This document shows positions 33,230 through 41,662 of a stretch of 64,000 bases of DNA, piece by piece (position 1 is the first letter of the stretch; each line of letters begins with the position of its first letter). Both the position numbers and the translations under genes were made by a program. The stretch comes from Arthrobacter sp. SDTb3-6 (GTDB taxonomy: Bacteria > Actinomycetota > Actinomycetes > Actinomycetales > Micrococcaceae). Where the stretch lies: the NCBI RefSeq assembly GCF_013376095.1, contig NZ_JAAMFN010000002.1:1-64000 (forward strand), written 5' to 3'. The notes under the pieces were generated by a model. That model had not been told where the DNA came from. It saw only the letters and a list, made by a program, of their open reading frames with translations, and made no database searches.

Positions 33230-34357
33230 TCACGAGGCGACCGTCATCAGTTCCTGCGCCTCGGCCGAGGGAACGCTGGCGCCGGCGTAGAGGAGCGCGT
33301 CGGCGGCGTCGAACACGAGCCGCACCTCGCCGTCGAGGTTGCCGGCGGGCGAGATCACCTGGACCACGTTGGTGCCCAGCTTCAGGCCGTACTCGTAGCG
33401 GGAGCCCACATAGGAACGGGTGAGCACCGTGGTGTCGAGCACGTTCGAGCCGCCGGCGGTGTCCGTGGCCGTCGTGACGGCCAGGCGTTCGGGCCGGATG
33501 GCCACCGTCACGGGTTCGCCCGGGTTCAGGGCCAGGGTGCTGGCCACCTTGACAACATGTCCGGTGTTTTCCAGGCGGACGTGGGCGATCCCGCCGCGCG
33601 TTTCCTCCAGTGTTCCGGTGAAGAAGTTGCAGCTGCCCACGAAGGCGGCGACGGCGGCGGTGGCCGGTTTTTCGTAAATCTCCGCCGGCGTGCCGATCTG
33701 GGTCATGTTGCCCTCAAACATGACCGCGATCCGGTCGCTGAGGGACAGCGCCTCGTCCTGGTCGTGCGTGACGTAGACGGTGGTGATGCCCAGCTCCACC
33801 TGCAGGCGCTTGAGCCACGCCCGGGACTGTTCGCGCAGCTTGGCGTCCAGGTTGGACAGCGGCTCGTCCAGCAGCAGGACCGACGGCGAGTAGACGAGTG
33901 CGCGGGCCAGCGCCACGCGCTGCTGCTGGCCGCCGGAGAGCTGGTGGGGGTAGCGGTCCTTGAGGTGGGCCAGGCCCACCGTGTCCAGCGCCTCGTGGAT
34001 GCGGGCCGCCTTTTCCTCCCTGGAGGCCTTGCGGATGGCCAGCGGCATCACCAGGTTGGCCTCCACCGTCATGTGCGGCCAGAGGGCGTAGGACTGGAAG
34101 ACCATTCCGAGGTTGCGTTCCTCGGTGGGCACGTGGAGCCTGGCGGCCGAGTCGACAAACGGCACGCCGCCGACGGTGATGGCGCCGGAGGTGGGCGACT
34201 CGAGCCCGGCAACGCAGTTGAGGGTGGTGGACTTCCCGCAGCCGCTGGGGCCCAGGAGCGTGAAGAACTCACCCTCCCTGATGGTGAAATTGATGTCGTT
34301 CAGGACGGTGACGTCGCCAAACCTTTTGTGCAGACCTGAGACGTGTACTTCAGGCAT
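33230..34357 (-). CDS. ABC transporter ATPase (Fe3+/2-aminoethylphosphonate/spermidine type, with TOBE domain)
   Basis: 375 residues. ATPase domain (about 1-235): Walker A GPSGCGKSTT, Q-loop MVFQSYALWPH, signature LSGGQQQRVALARAL, Walker B LLLDEPLSNLD, switch VTHDQDEAL. The C-terminal TOBE-type domain (about 240-360) contains VAIRPERLAV and RSYVGSRYEYGL. This is the FbpC/PotA class that powers double-domain permeases. It starts 8 bases inside the end of the permease gene (shared ATGCCTGA), so translation is coupled. Confidence 0.9.
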   Translation of the reverse strand: MPEVHVSGLHKRFGDVTVLNDINFTIREGEFFTLLGPSGCGKSTTLNCVAGLESPTSGAITVGGVPFVDSAARLHVPTEERNLGMVFQSYALWPHMTVEANLVMPLAIRKASREEKAARIHEALDTVGLAHLKDRYPHQLSGGQQQRVALARALVYSPSVLLLDEPLSNLDAKLREQSRAWLKRLQVELGITTVYVTHDQDEALSLSDRIAVMFEGNMTQIGTPAEIYEKPATAAVAAFVGSCNFFTGTLEETRGGIAHVRLENTGHVVKVASTLALNPGEPVTVAIRPERLAVTTATDTAGGSNVLDTTVLTRSYVGSRYEYGLKLGTNVVQVISPAGNLDGEVRLVFDAADALLYAGASVPSAEAQELMTVAS

Positions 34358-36113
34358 CGGTGTGTCCCTTCATGAACAGGTTCGCCACGGCGACGAACAC
34401 GGCGGTGATGGCAATTTGGATGGTGGCCAGAGCGGCAACGGAGCCGGTGTTGCCCTGGACCCAGAGGTCGAGCATGGTGGTGCCGATGACGCCGGTGTTG
34501 GCGGAGGACAGGAACAGCGCGGCGGAGTATTCCTTCATCATGGTCACGAACACCAGGATCAGCGCCCCCACGAAGGCGGGCCGCAGCAGGGTGCGCAGGA
34601 TGCGGAAGAACGCGCCGAACCAGTCCGCGCCCGAGGTGCGGGCCGCGTCGTCGAGCTCGCGGCCGATCTGCATGATGGCCGGGGCGATGGACCCGAAGGC
34701 CGTGGGCAGCGCACGCAGGCCGAAGGCGATGATGACGGCCATCAGCGTCCCCTGGATCCAGCCCCCGCCGGGCGTGAGGGCAAAGGCCCAGAAGAAGCCG
34801 ATGCCGACGATGATGCCCGGCATGGCCTGGGGGGCGAGCGCCAGGTATTCAACACTGCGGGCAAACCTGAACGGCGAGCGCCGGGCAACCAGGACCCCCA
34901 GCAGTGCCAGGACGCTGACCAGCACCGCGCCCACGGCCGCCACGGTGACGCTGTTGGTGATGGACTGGACGTAGACCGGGAAGGTAAAGACGCGCCGGTA
35001 GTTCGACAGCGTCAACGTGTCCAGGGGGTTTTGCAGCGGGGTGAAGATCATGGTGAAGGACCGGAAGACCAGGCCCAGGATGGGCAGCAGGGCGCCAAAG
35101 ATGATGTAGATGACGATGGCAACGGCGGCAATCCAGCGGACCCAGCCCAGGTCAAGGAGGCGCGGGCGGGTGGCCTTGCCGCGGACGGAAATGAACCGCT
35201 GGGCGTTCTTGAGCACCTTCGCCTGGATGGCCACGGTGCCGATGGTCACGGCCAGGATCAGCGTCGAGGCCGCCCCCAGGATGCCATAGTCCGGCTGGAT
35301 GGACTGCAGCCCGTTGGTGTACAGGAAGGTCGAGAACACCTCGATGCGCACCGGCGTGCCGTAAAGCAGGGGCACGCTGAGCGTTTCCAGCGACATGCTG
35401 AAGATGAGGATGGAGCTGTAGACGATGGGCGGGCGCAGCATGGGCACCACCACCTGGAAAAGGATGCGGACCGGGCCGGCCCCGCAGACGCGGGCGGCGC
35501 TCTCCAGCGAGGCATCGGACTGCCGCAGCGCGTTGGCGCAGAAAACGTAGGCGATGGGGGCCAGCCCCACGGCCTCGGTGACGGCCATGCCGCCCAGCGA
35601 ATACAGGTTCCACGGCACAAATCCGAGGAGCTCGCGCAGCTGGACGCTGATGAAGCCGGCCGGGCCGTACAGGGTGATCCAGCCGAACCCGAGGATGAGC
35701 GAGGAGATGAAGAAGGGCCACTGCATCGACAGGCCCAGGATCCGCCCGAACGGCAGGCGGGTGCGGACCACCAGCACCGCCATCGGAATGGCGATCACCA
35801 GCGTCAGCACCGTGGTTCCGATGGCGAAGATGGCGGTGTTGACGACCACTTGGCCGAAGCCGGCGTCCGTGAACAGCTTGACGTAGTTGCCGGCTGTCAG
35901 GATCCCGCCGGCCTCGTACAGCGGGCGGTCGCGGAAGGACTGGCAGAAAATCGGGACGATCGGGGCGACCACAAAGATGGCCAAGAGGATGAAGATGCCG
36001 TACTGCACGATCTGCCCCCGGCCGACGCCGAAGACCCGGGGGTACTTCGGCGCCGGCAGGGCGGACCGGCCGGCCGGCGCGTGGACTGCACGTTCCGTGC
36101 GGGTGGTGGTCAT
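34350..36113 (-). CDS. ABC transporter double-domain permease (FbpB type)
   Basis: About 587 residues from ATG 36113. The longer open frame to 36206 would overlap the binding-protein gene and is not favoured. There are about twelve membrane helices in two homologous halves, each with an EAA loop: ESAARVCGAGPVRILFQVVV in the first and DDAARTSGADWFGAFFRILR in the second. Fused permeases of this kind serve Fe3+, phosphonate or similar binding-protein systems. Middle gene of the ABC set, 40 bp after the binding protein and overlapping the ATPase. Confidence 0.88.
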   Translation of the reverse strand: MTTTRTERAVHAPAGRSALPAPKYPRVFGVGRGQIVQYGIFILLAIFVVAPIVPIFCQSFRDRPLYEAGGILTAGNYVKLFTDAGFGQVVVNTAIFAIGTTVLTLVIAIPMAVLVVRTRLPFGRILGLSMQWPFFISSLILGFGWITLYGPAGFISVQLRELLGFVPWNLYSLGGMAVTEAVGLAPIAYVFCANALRQSDASLESAARVCGAGPVRILFQVVVPMLRPPIVYSSILIFSMSLETLSVPLLYGTPVRIEVFSTFLYTNGLQSIQPDYGILGAASTLILAVTIGTVAIQAKVLKNAQRFISVRGKATRPRLLDLGWVRWIAAVAIVIYIIFGALLPILGLVFRSFTMIFTPLQNPLDTLTLSNYRRVFTFPVYVQSITNSVTVAAVGAVLVSVLALLGVLVARRSPFRFARSVEYLALAPQAMPGIIVGIGFFWAFALTPGGGWIQGTLMAVIIAFGLRALPTAFGSIAPAIMQIGRELDDAARTSGADWFGAFFRILRTLLRPAFVGALILVFVTMMKEYSAALFLSSANTGVIGTTMLDLWVQGNTGSVAALATIQIAITAVFVAVANLFMKGHTDA

Positions 36114-36153
36114 TGCTAAGCCTGCCTGCTGACTGTCGATAAGGGAACGGATG

Positions 36154-37314
36154 CTATGCGCCGAGCCGGGCATTCCACTTGGACACAAAGGCCGTGACGT
36201 CGGCATCCGGGACCACCTTGTAGGGCACGCGGATGATCCCGTCCTTGCCGGCCAGCTTCTCCACCTCCTGGTAGGTGTGGAGGCCTTCGGTGAGCTTCAC
36301 GTTTTCCCGGTAGGAGCTCAGTCCGCCCTCGGCGACGGCGTTCTGGCCGGTCTCGGAGAGCACGAAGTCAAGGAACAGCTTTGCCGTGGCCGGGTGCGGC
36401 GCCTTGGGGGTGATGCCGATGCCGCGGCCCAGGACCACGGTGCCGTCCTTGGGCAGGACAAACTTGATGAGGCCGCCGCTGGCCTTCTCGGCCGGGTAGC
36501 CCACGGCGGAGCTGATGAAGAACCCGGCCAGGTACTCCCCGGACAGGATCTTTTCCTTCTGCGTGCCGGAGGAGGTTTCCGGGCGGGCCAGCGGCAAGAC
36601 CTTGTCAAGGCCGGGCCACGCAGCGGGGTTTCCCTCGGTGAAGGCGTGGGAGACGGTGAAGCCCCAGGCCCCCTTGACGTCGCGGGTGGTGATTTTGTTC
36701 TTGTATTTTCCGGAGTCCGCGCCGGCCATCGCGGCCAGGTCGGCGATGCCCGTCGGGGCTTCCTTCATGAGCGCGGAGTTGTAGGCGATGCCCACGGGGT
36801 CCAGGGACATGGCCCAGACGTTGGGCATGAGCTGGGCGAACTCCGGCAGCTGCTTCGTTTCCGGTGAATCGTAGGCCAGGAGGGTGCCCGGCTTGGATGC
36901 GTAGTCCGCCCAGGCCTGCACCGCGTTGGAGACCAGCATGTCCGCCGGGGCCTTGCCGGTGGCCGACTCGCTGAGCTGGCGCTGGAACACCTCGTCGCTG
37001 TCCAGGTTGGCCGCGGACACCTTGGTCCAGGGGTACCGGGCGCTGAAGTCGCGCAGGATCGGCGCCCAGTTTTCCTGGTCGGTGTTGGAGTAGATGGTGA
37101 GCGCGCCGCCCTCGGCCTTTGACGCGTCAATGAGCTTGGAGTAGTCGGCCGGGTAGTAGCTGGGCTTCCCGGAACCGGCCGCCGCCGGCTTGTCCCCTCC
37201 GCTGCCGCCGCAGCCCGCCAGCGTTGCCGCCAGGGTGGCCGCACCCAGGGCGCCCAGGCCCATGACGCCGCGCCGGCTCAGTGAAGCGGAAGAAAAAGAT
37301 GATGTGCCAAACAT
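36154..37314 (-). CDS. ABC transporter substrate-binding lipoprotein (Fe3+/phosphonate-type family)
   Basis: 386 residues. The signal sequence has a twin-arginine-like start (LSRRGVMGLGA) and lipobox LAGC (Cys about 35), so it is anchored on the outer face of the membrane. The mature domain has ALTIYSNTDQENWAPILRDF and the ATAKLFLDFVLSETGQNA segment typical of AfuA/FbpA-like and 2-aminoethylphosphonate-type binding proteins. The iron-binding tyrosine pair is not obvious, so iron is only one option; an organic acid or phosphonate fits the linked CitA-type sensor equally well. First gene of a minus-strand block of six. AGGGAGTG ribosome site. Confidence 0.87.
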   Translation of the reverse strand: MFGTSSFSSASLSRRGVMGLGALGAATLAATLAGCGGSGGDKPAAAGSGKPSYYPADYSKLIDASKAEGGALTIYSNTDQENWAPILRDFSARYPWTKVSAANLDSDEVFQRQLSESATGKAPADMLVSNAVQAWADYASKPGTLLAYDSPETKQLPEFAQLMPNVWAMSLDPVGIAYNSALMKEAPTGIADLAAMAGADSGKYKNKITTRDVKGAWGFTVSHAFTEGNPAAWPGLDKVLPLARPETSSGTQKEKILSGEYLAGFFISSAVGYPAEKASGGLIKFVLPKDGTVVLGRGIGITPKAPHPATAKLFLDFVLSETGQNAVAEGGLSSYRENVKLTEGLHTYQEVEKLAGKDGIIRVPYKVVPDADVTAFVSKWNARLGA

Positions 37315-37415
37315 GGTTCACTCCCTTGTGATGTGGAACACGGATTGTTCTCTTGTTCATGTTCCGGGGAGCTGCCGGGCACATCAATCTTTTGGTCGTA
37401 TTGGTACAAAGCGGC

Positions 37416-37441
37416 CGGCGCCTGGCCTAGGCCCGGCGCCG
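37416..37441. terminator. Hairpin at the end of the heptad-repeat gene
   Basis: CGGCGCC (37416-37422) and its complement GGCGCCG (37435-37441) with a 12-base loop; it includes the gene's TAG stop. No T-run. Confidence 0.35.
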
Positions 37442-39121
37442 CCCGCTGCGGCGCAGGAGCAGCAGCACCACGAAGAACCCGACCACCAGGGCCCCCAGAA
37501 GGGCCAGGGCGGGCGCCGTCGCGGGAGACGAGACGGCCCCGGCCGGCGTGACGGCGGAGACCCCCGAGTAGAGGTCCGCGGTTCCGTTGGCCACCTTGCC
37601 GTTGCCGCTGGCCAGCTGGGCCGCGCCGTCGGACAGCGCCTTGCTGCCGGCAAGCAGTCCGGAGCCGGGCTGGCCGGGCGTTCCGGCCACGCCCTGCTCA
37701 AGCTGCCCGGTGCCGTCGGAGAGCTTCGCAGAGCCGTCCTGCAGGTGTTTCGTGGCATAAAGCAGGCCGGGGTGTTCGGGGTCGCCGGGGACGCCGTTCA
37801 TGCCCGTCACCAGCTTTGAGGTGCCGTCGGAGAGCTTTTGCGATCCGGTGGACAGTGCCGCGGTGCCGGCAGCCAGGGCCTTGGCGCCGTTCAGCAGGCC
37901 GGGATTGGCCGGATCGCCCGCGGCCCCGAAAATGCCTGCGGCCAGTTTTTGCGTTCCGTCGTGGAGTGCGGTGGAGCCGTCGGCGAGCTGCTGCGTGCCG
38001 GCGGCCAGCTTCGTGGCACCGGCGGCAAGCTGCCGGGTGCCGCCCACCAGGCTTGGCCTGGAAGGATCGTTCGGGTTGCCGTTCAGGCCGTCGGCAATCT
38101 GCTGGGTGCCGGCGGCCAGCTGCCCGGATCCGGCCGCCAGTTGCTGCGTGCCGAGGACCACGCCGGGGTTGGCGGGGTCCGTGCTGTTCAGCTTCTGGTC
38201 CAGCACGCCAAAGCCGGCGGCGAGGGCATGCCCTCCGGCGTTCAGCTGCCGGGTCCCGTCCGACAACTGCTGGCTGCCATCCGCGAGCTGCTGGAGCTGG
38301 GCCAGCATCAGGCCGACGGGAACCAGCGGGTTGGCCTTGGCGTAGGCCAGCAGCTGGTGGGTGCCGTCGTTGACCTTGCCGGCGCCGTCGGCCACCTTCG
38401 TGGTCCCTGCGGCCAGCTGGTTGGCCCCGTCCGCCAGGTTCTGCGGATCCGTCCCCGAGGACGACGGCGTGAGCGCCGCCGAAAGCTGTGCGGCCCCTGC
38501 CGCCAGGCCCTGTGCGCCGGCAGCAACCTGGTGCGCGCCGGCATTGGCTGCCGTTGCGCCGGCACCGAGCTTCGCCGCTCCGGCCGCCGCCGTGGCCAGG
38601 CCTGCATCCAATTGGTGGGCTCCGGCGTTGACCTGGCCGGCACCGTCGGCCAGCGCGGACGCGCCGTTGTCCAGGGCCGTGGCGCCGGGGGCCAGCTGCG
38701 ACTCAATGCCGCCTGCGAGCTGGGCGGCGCCCGCATTCAGGGCTGCCCCGCCATTCGCCACCTGGTTGGCGCCGTCCGACACGGCGAAGACGCCCGGGGC
38801 AAGTTTGCCGTGCACGTCCGTGGAGGTCTTGGCCGCGCCCTGGGCCAGCGCCTGCGCACCCGCGTTGGCGGCCTTCATGCCGGGCGCCAGCTTGTCCTTG
38901 ACGCCGTCGTGAAGCTCGGTTGCCCCCGCGGACAGCTTGGCGGCCCCGGCGGAGGTGAGCTTGGTGCCGTCCTGCAGCTGCGAGGCCCCGTTGGCGATCT
39001 TCGTGGTGACCAGCGCAAAGAAGACGATGAGCGCCAGCACCACGAGGATCAGGACAACGTGGGCGAAGTAGTGGTGCTTGACGGATTTTGGCACCAGGGC
39101 GCCGGGAGTGCTTGAAGACAT
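37427..39121 (-). CDS. YhgE-like X3-Leu-X2-Gly heptad-repeat membrane protein
   Basis: About 564 residues from ATG 39121 (GAGGAAC upstream). One N-terminal membrane helix (about residues 18-42) and one C-terminal helix (about 533-555, ALALLGALVVGFFVVLLLL), then the basic tail RRSGRRRA. The whole space between is a long run of seven-residue repeats of the type LxxGxxQ/LADGAGQ/LAAGTQQ, about 60 units, broken by proline/asparagine segments such as DPANPGLLNG that themselves recur five times. This is the heptad architecture seen in YhgE/Pip-like membrane proteins. It should form a long extracellular rod. Role unknown; relatives lie next to efflux pumps or secretion loci. Confidence 0.8.
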   Translation of the reverse strand: MSSSTPGALVPKSVKHHYFAHVVLILVVLALIVFFALVTTKIANGASQLQDGTKLTSAGAAKLSAGATELHDGVKDKLAPGMKAANAGAQALAQGAAKTSTDVHGKLAPGVFAVSDGANQVANGGAALNAGAAQLAGGIESQLAPGATALDNGASALADGAGQVNAGAHQLDAGLATAAAGAAKLGAGATAANAGAHQVAAGAQGLAAGAAQLSAALTPSSSGTDPQNLADGANQLAAGTTKVADGAGKVNDGTHQLLAYAKANPLVPVGLMLAQLQQLADGSQQLSDGTRQLNAGGHALAAGFGVLDQKLNSTDPANPGVVLGTQQLAAGSGQLAAGTQQIADGLNGNPNDPSRPSLVGGTRQLAAGATKLAAGTQQLADGSTALHDGTQKLAAGIFGAAGDPANPGLLNGAKALAAGTAALSTGSQKLSDGTSKLVTGMNGVPGDPEHPGLLYATKHLQDGSAKLSDGTGQLEQGVAGTPGQPGSGLLAGSKALSDGAAQLASGNGKVANGTADLYSGVSAVTPAGAVSSPATAPALALLGALVVGFFVVLLLLRRSGRRRA

Positions 39122-39172
39122 GGGCGGTTCCTCACGGATGGACGGTTGTGTGATGTGCATAACACTTAAAGC

Positions 39173-39184
39173 TACTGACGAGTA
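39173..39184. promoter_or_regulatory. Palindrome TACT-GACG-AGTA, possible TetR operator
   Basis: Perfect 4-bp arms, extended to G(C/T)TACT on both sides, 52 bp before the heptad-repeat gene start. The shape matches TTACT-N4-AGTAA sites used by TetR-family repressors, but no TetR gene is adjacent. Confidence 0.35.
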
Positions 39185-39232
39185 ACTTACCGTACCGGCA
39201 ACCGCCCGCGTCAACCTGTCTGTGAAAATCAG

Positions 39233-39280
39233 CCAAAAAAGAAGCCGTTGGCGGCCGCCCCCAACGCGTCAGCCAACGGC
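39233..39280 (-). terminator. Intrinsic terminator of phoX
   Basis: On the minus strand GCCGTTGGC (from 39280) pairs with GCCAACGGC (to 39244), followed by TTCTTTTTT. 9-bp stem plus T-tract, 16 bp after the PhoX stop; one of the few classical intrinsic terminators here. Confidence 0.8.
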
Positions 39281-39295
39281 ACTTTGGCGGCTGTG

Positions 39296-41365
39296 TCAGC
39301 TGCCCGCGGCACCCATGGGGAAGATCTGGACCACCGACGGGCGCGGGGCGCGCACCTGGCCCGGGGCCGGCGTCGCACCGGCCGGGACGTAGTCGGGGAA
39401 GAGGGAGGCCTGCGCCGTGTACGTCCCCTCCTCGCCCGGGTGCTGGACGGCCACGAAGGCCATGGATTCGTCGTCGTGGATGACGGGCCCGCAGGTTTCG
39501 GCGTTGCGCGGCATGGAGGCAAATTGCTGCACGTTGCCGCGGTTCCGGCCCTCCAGGCCCACCTTGAACAGGCCGTCGTTGTAGCCGATGGCCGACGGCG
39601 CCCCGTCGGTGGAGATCCACAGGTTCCCCTGGGTGTCGAAGGCCAGGTTGTCCGGGCAGGAGATGGGGCTGACCCGGGCGGCCGGGAAGCCGCTGAAATA
39701 GGTCCCGGTGTTGGTGGCCGGGTCGCCGCAGAGCATCAGCAGCGTCCAGTTGAACGTGGTGGCGGTGGTGTCGCCGCGGTTCTCGGTGATTTCGACGATG
39801 TGGCCGTCACGGTTTCCGGTGCGCGGGTTGGCCTCGTCCGCCGCGGCCTGGCCGGGAAGCCCGCGCTTGCTGTTGTTGGTGCAGGCGACGTACACCTTTC
39901 CGGTGCGCAGGTTCGGCTGGACGTCCTCGCAGCGGTCCATCTTGGTGGCGCCGGCAAGGTCGGCGGCCAGGCGGGTGTACGCGAGGACCTCCTCGACCCC
40001 CATGCCCGCGACGGCGCTCCTGCCGTTGACCACCAGCGGCAGCCACGTGCCGGAGCCGTCGAAGGCGCTGTCGGCGGGGACCGTGCCGGAGCCGTCGATT
40101 TCACCGGCTGAATTGCCGGCGAACTGTGCCACGTAGAGGTCGCCCTCGGCCAGCAGGGTCATGTTGTGGGCCTTGTTGTTCTTCTTGTACTTGTTCTTCG
40201 AGACGAACTTGTACAGGTAGTCGAAGCGTTCGTCGTCGCCCGAGTACGCCACCACCTTGCCGTTCCCGGCGACGATGACGTTGGCACCCTCGTGCTTGAA
40301 GCGGCCCAGGCTGGTGTGCTTTTTGGGGACCGAGTTGGGGTCTTCCGGATCGATTTCCACGATGTAGCCGAAGCGGTTGGGCTCGTTGCGGAAGTCTTCA
40401 CCGCGGGCGTCAAAGCGGGGGTCGTCCAGCTCCCAGCCCATGGCCGTGGCCTTGTCGGCCAGGCCATAGCGGCGGTCCTGCGCGGAGGTGCCGCCGGCAC
40501 GGAAGAAGCCGTTGAAGTTCTCCTCGCCGGAAAGGATGGTGCCCCACGGGGTGGTGCCGCCGGAGCAGTTGCCGAGCGTGCCGCGCACAAACCGGCCGGC
40601 GGGGTCGGCCGCGGTCTTGACGAGGCCGGAGCCGGCGAGCGGGCCGGTCAGTTCAAAGGTGGTTTCGGCGGTGATGCGGCGGTTGGGCCGGCCGCCGCGG
40701 ACGTACGTCCAGGGTTGGCCCCTGTGGGCGCGTTCGAGTTCCACCACACTCATGCCCACGGCGTTGCGGAAGATCGCGCGGCGCTGCGCTTCCTCCGCCG
40801 CGGAGGCGGGGGCGGCCGGGAACATGATCTGCGGGTTCACGTATTCGTGGTTGCAGACCAGCAGGCCCTTTTTGCCGTTGGGCCGGCGCAGGATCTCGGT
40901 GTAGTCGTTGTTGTAGCCGAACTGGCCGGCCTGTGACTCCGGCACCTGCCCGGCGAAGTCAAAGTCCGGCGCGCCGGAAAACAGCGGGTCGCCCCAGCGG
41001 ATGACCGGCGCCCAGCTGTAGCCGTCCGGGACGTTGAAGGCGTCCACGGCCGCGTCGACCGGCTTGATCGGCGCAAAGGCGAGCTTGCCGCCCTGGTGGG
41101 TGCCGGCGTCGTACGTGCCCTGCCGGCCCCGCGCTGCGGGTGGGCCCTGGAGCACGACGGCGGCACTCAGTGCCCCCGCCAGGCCCAGTCCCAGCGCGGA
41201 ACGTCGGGAGAACTCGGCCGAGGCGATGTCGCGGAAGTAGCTGTTGGCGGAGGTGTTGCAGACGGCCTTGGCGCAGGCGTTGTCGCATTTCAGGTTGCAG
41301 GTGACGGCGCTGCGCTTGCCACGGGTGTGGCCGAGCATGGGCAGGAGCTTCTTCAGGTCATTCAT
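39296..41365 (-). CDS. phoX: PhoX-family alkaline phosphatase, Tat-exported
   Basis: 689 residues. A twin-arginine signal lies unusually far in (SRRSALGLGLAGAL at about residues 54-67), preceded by a cysteine-rich leader (CNLKCDNACAKAVCNTS), which is common in actinobacterial PhoX. The catalytic core shows the PhoX metal-site motif GNCSGGTTPWGTILSGEENF with its conserved Cys, later KHEGANVIVAG, DNLAFDTQGNLWISTDG and HDDESMAFVAVQHPGE. PhoX hydrolyses phosphate monoesters outside the cell using Ca2+ and Fe3+, freeing phosphate under starvation. A possible PHO-box-like pair lies 76-92 bp upstream. Confidence 0.92.
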   Translation of the reverse strand: MNDLKKLLPMLGHTRGKRSAVTCNLKCDNACAKAVCNTSANSYFRDIASAEFSRRSALGLGLAGALSAAVVLQGPPAARGRQGTYDAGTHQGGKLAFAPIKPVDAAVDAFNVPDGYSWAPVIRWGDPLFSGAPDFDFAGQVPESQAGQFGYNNDYTEILRRPNGKKGLLVCNHEYVNPQIMFPAAPASAAEEAQRRAIFRNAVGMSVVELERAHRGQPWTYVRGGRPNRRITAETTFELTGPLAGSGLVKTAADPAGRFVRGTLGNCSGGTTPWGTILSGEENFNGFFRAGGTSAQDRRYGLADKATAMGWELDDPRFDARGEDFRNEPNRFGYIVEIDPEDPNSVPKKHTSLGRFKHEGANVIVAGNGKVVAYSGDDERFDYLYKFVSKNKYKKNNKAHNMTLLAEGDLYVAQFAGNSAGEIDGSGTVPADSAFDGSGTWLPLVVNGRSAVAGMGVEEVLAYTRLAADLAGATKMDRCEDVQPNLRTGKVYVACTNNSKRGLPGQAAADEANPRTGNRDGHIVEITENRGDTTATTFNWTLLMLCGDPATNTGTYFSGFPAARVSPISCPDNLAFDTQGNLWISTDGAPSAIGYNDGLFKVGLEGRNRGNVQQFASMPRNAETCGPVIHDDESMAFVAVQHPGEEGTYTAQASLFPDYVPAGATPAPGQVRAPRPSVVQIFPMGAAGS

Positions 41366-41440
41366 GGCGTGCCTTCTTCCGGATGCGGGTGCGGTGCCTG
41401 CAACGGTGCCAAGGCGAAGGTAAGTGCCGGTGCCCCCACG

Positions 41441-41457
41441 CTGAACGGAACATTAAC
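41441..41457 (-). promoter_or_regulatory. PHO-box-like direct repeat upstream of phoX
   Basis: On the minus strand GTTAATG and GTTCAGC are spaced 11 bases start to start, 76-92 bp before the phoX ATG. PhoP sites in actinobacteria are direct repeats of GTTCACC with 11-base period. Match is partial. Confidence 0.3.
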
Positions 41458-41662
41458 GGGCCGCGAAGCCTGCATGGGGAACGCCCGGCGCCGGGCTGGA
41501 ACAATGGATTAGCACAGCTTACGAATACTGCTTAAGAGAAGTCACTTTTCATAATCGATCACGGACGGCAAAATGGGGTGGCAGTTGTTTACATCACGTG
41601 ACGGCATGGCCGGGGCCACATTCCACCAGCCCGATGCCGCCGTCCACTAAGGAGACCCACGC

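Noticed and set aside
34113-36119. 668-codon plus-strand frame opposite the permease
   Set aside because: Low-complexity His/Gly/Asp/Gln-rich translation of the antisense of a membrane protein; no gene features.
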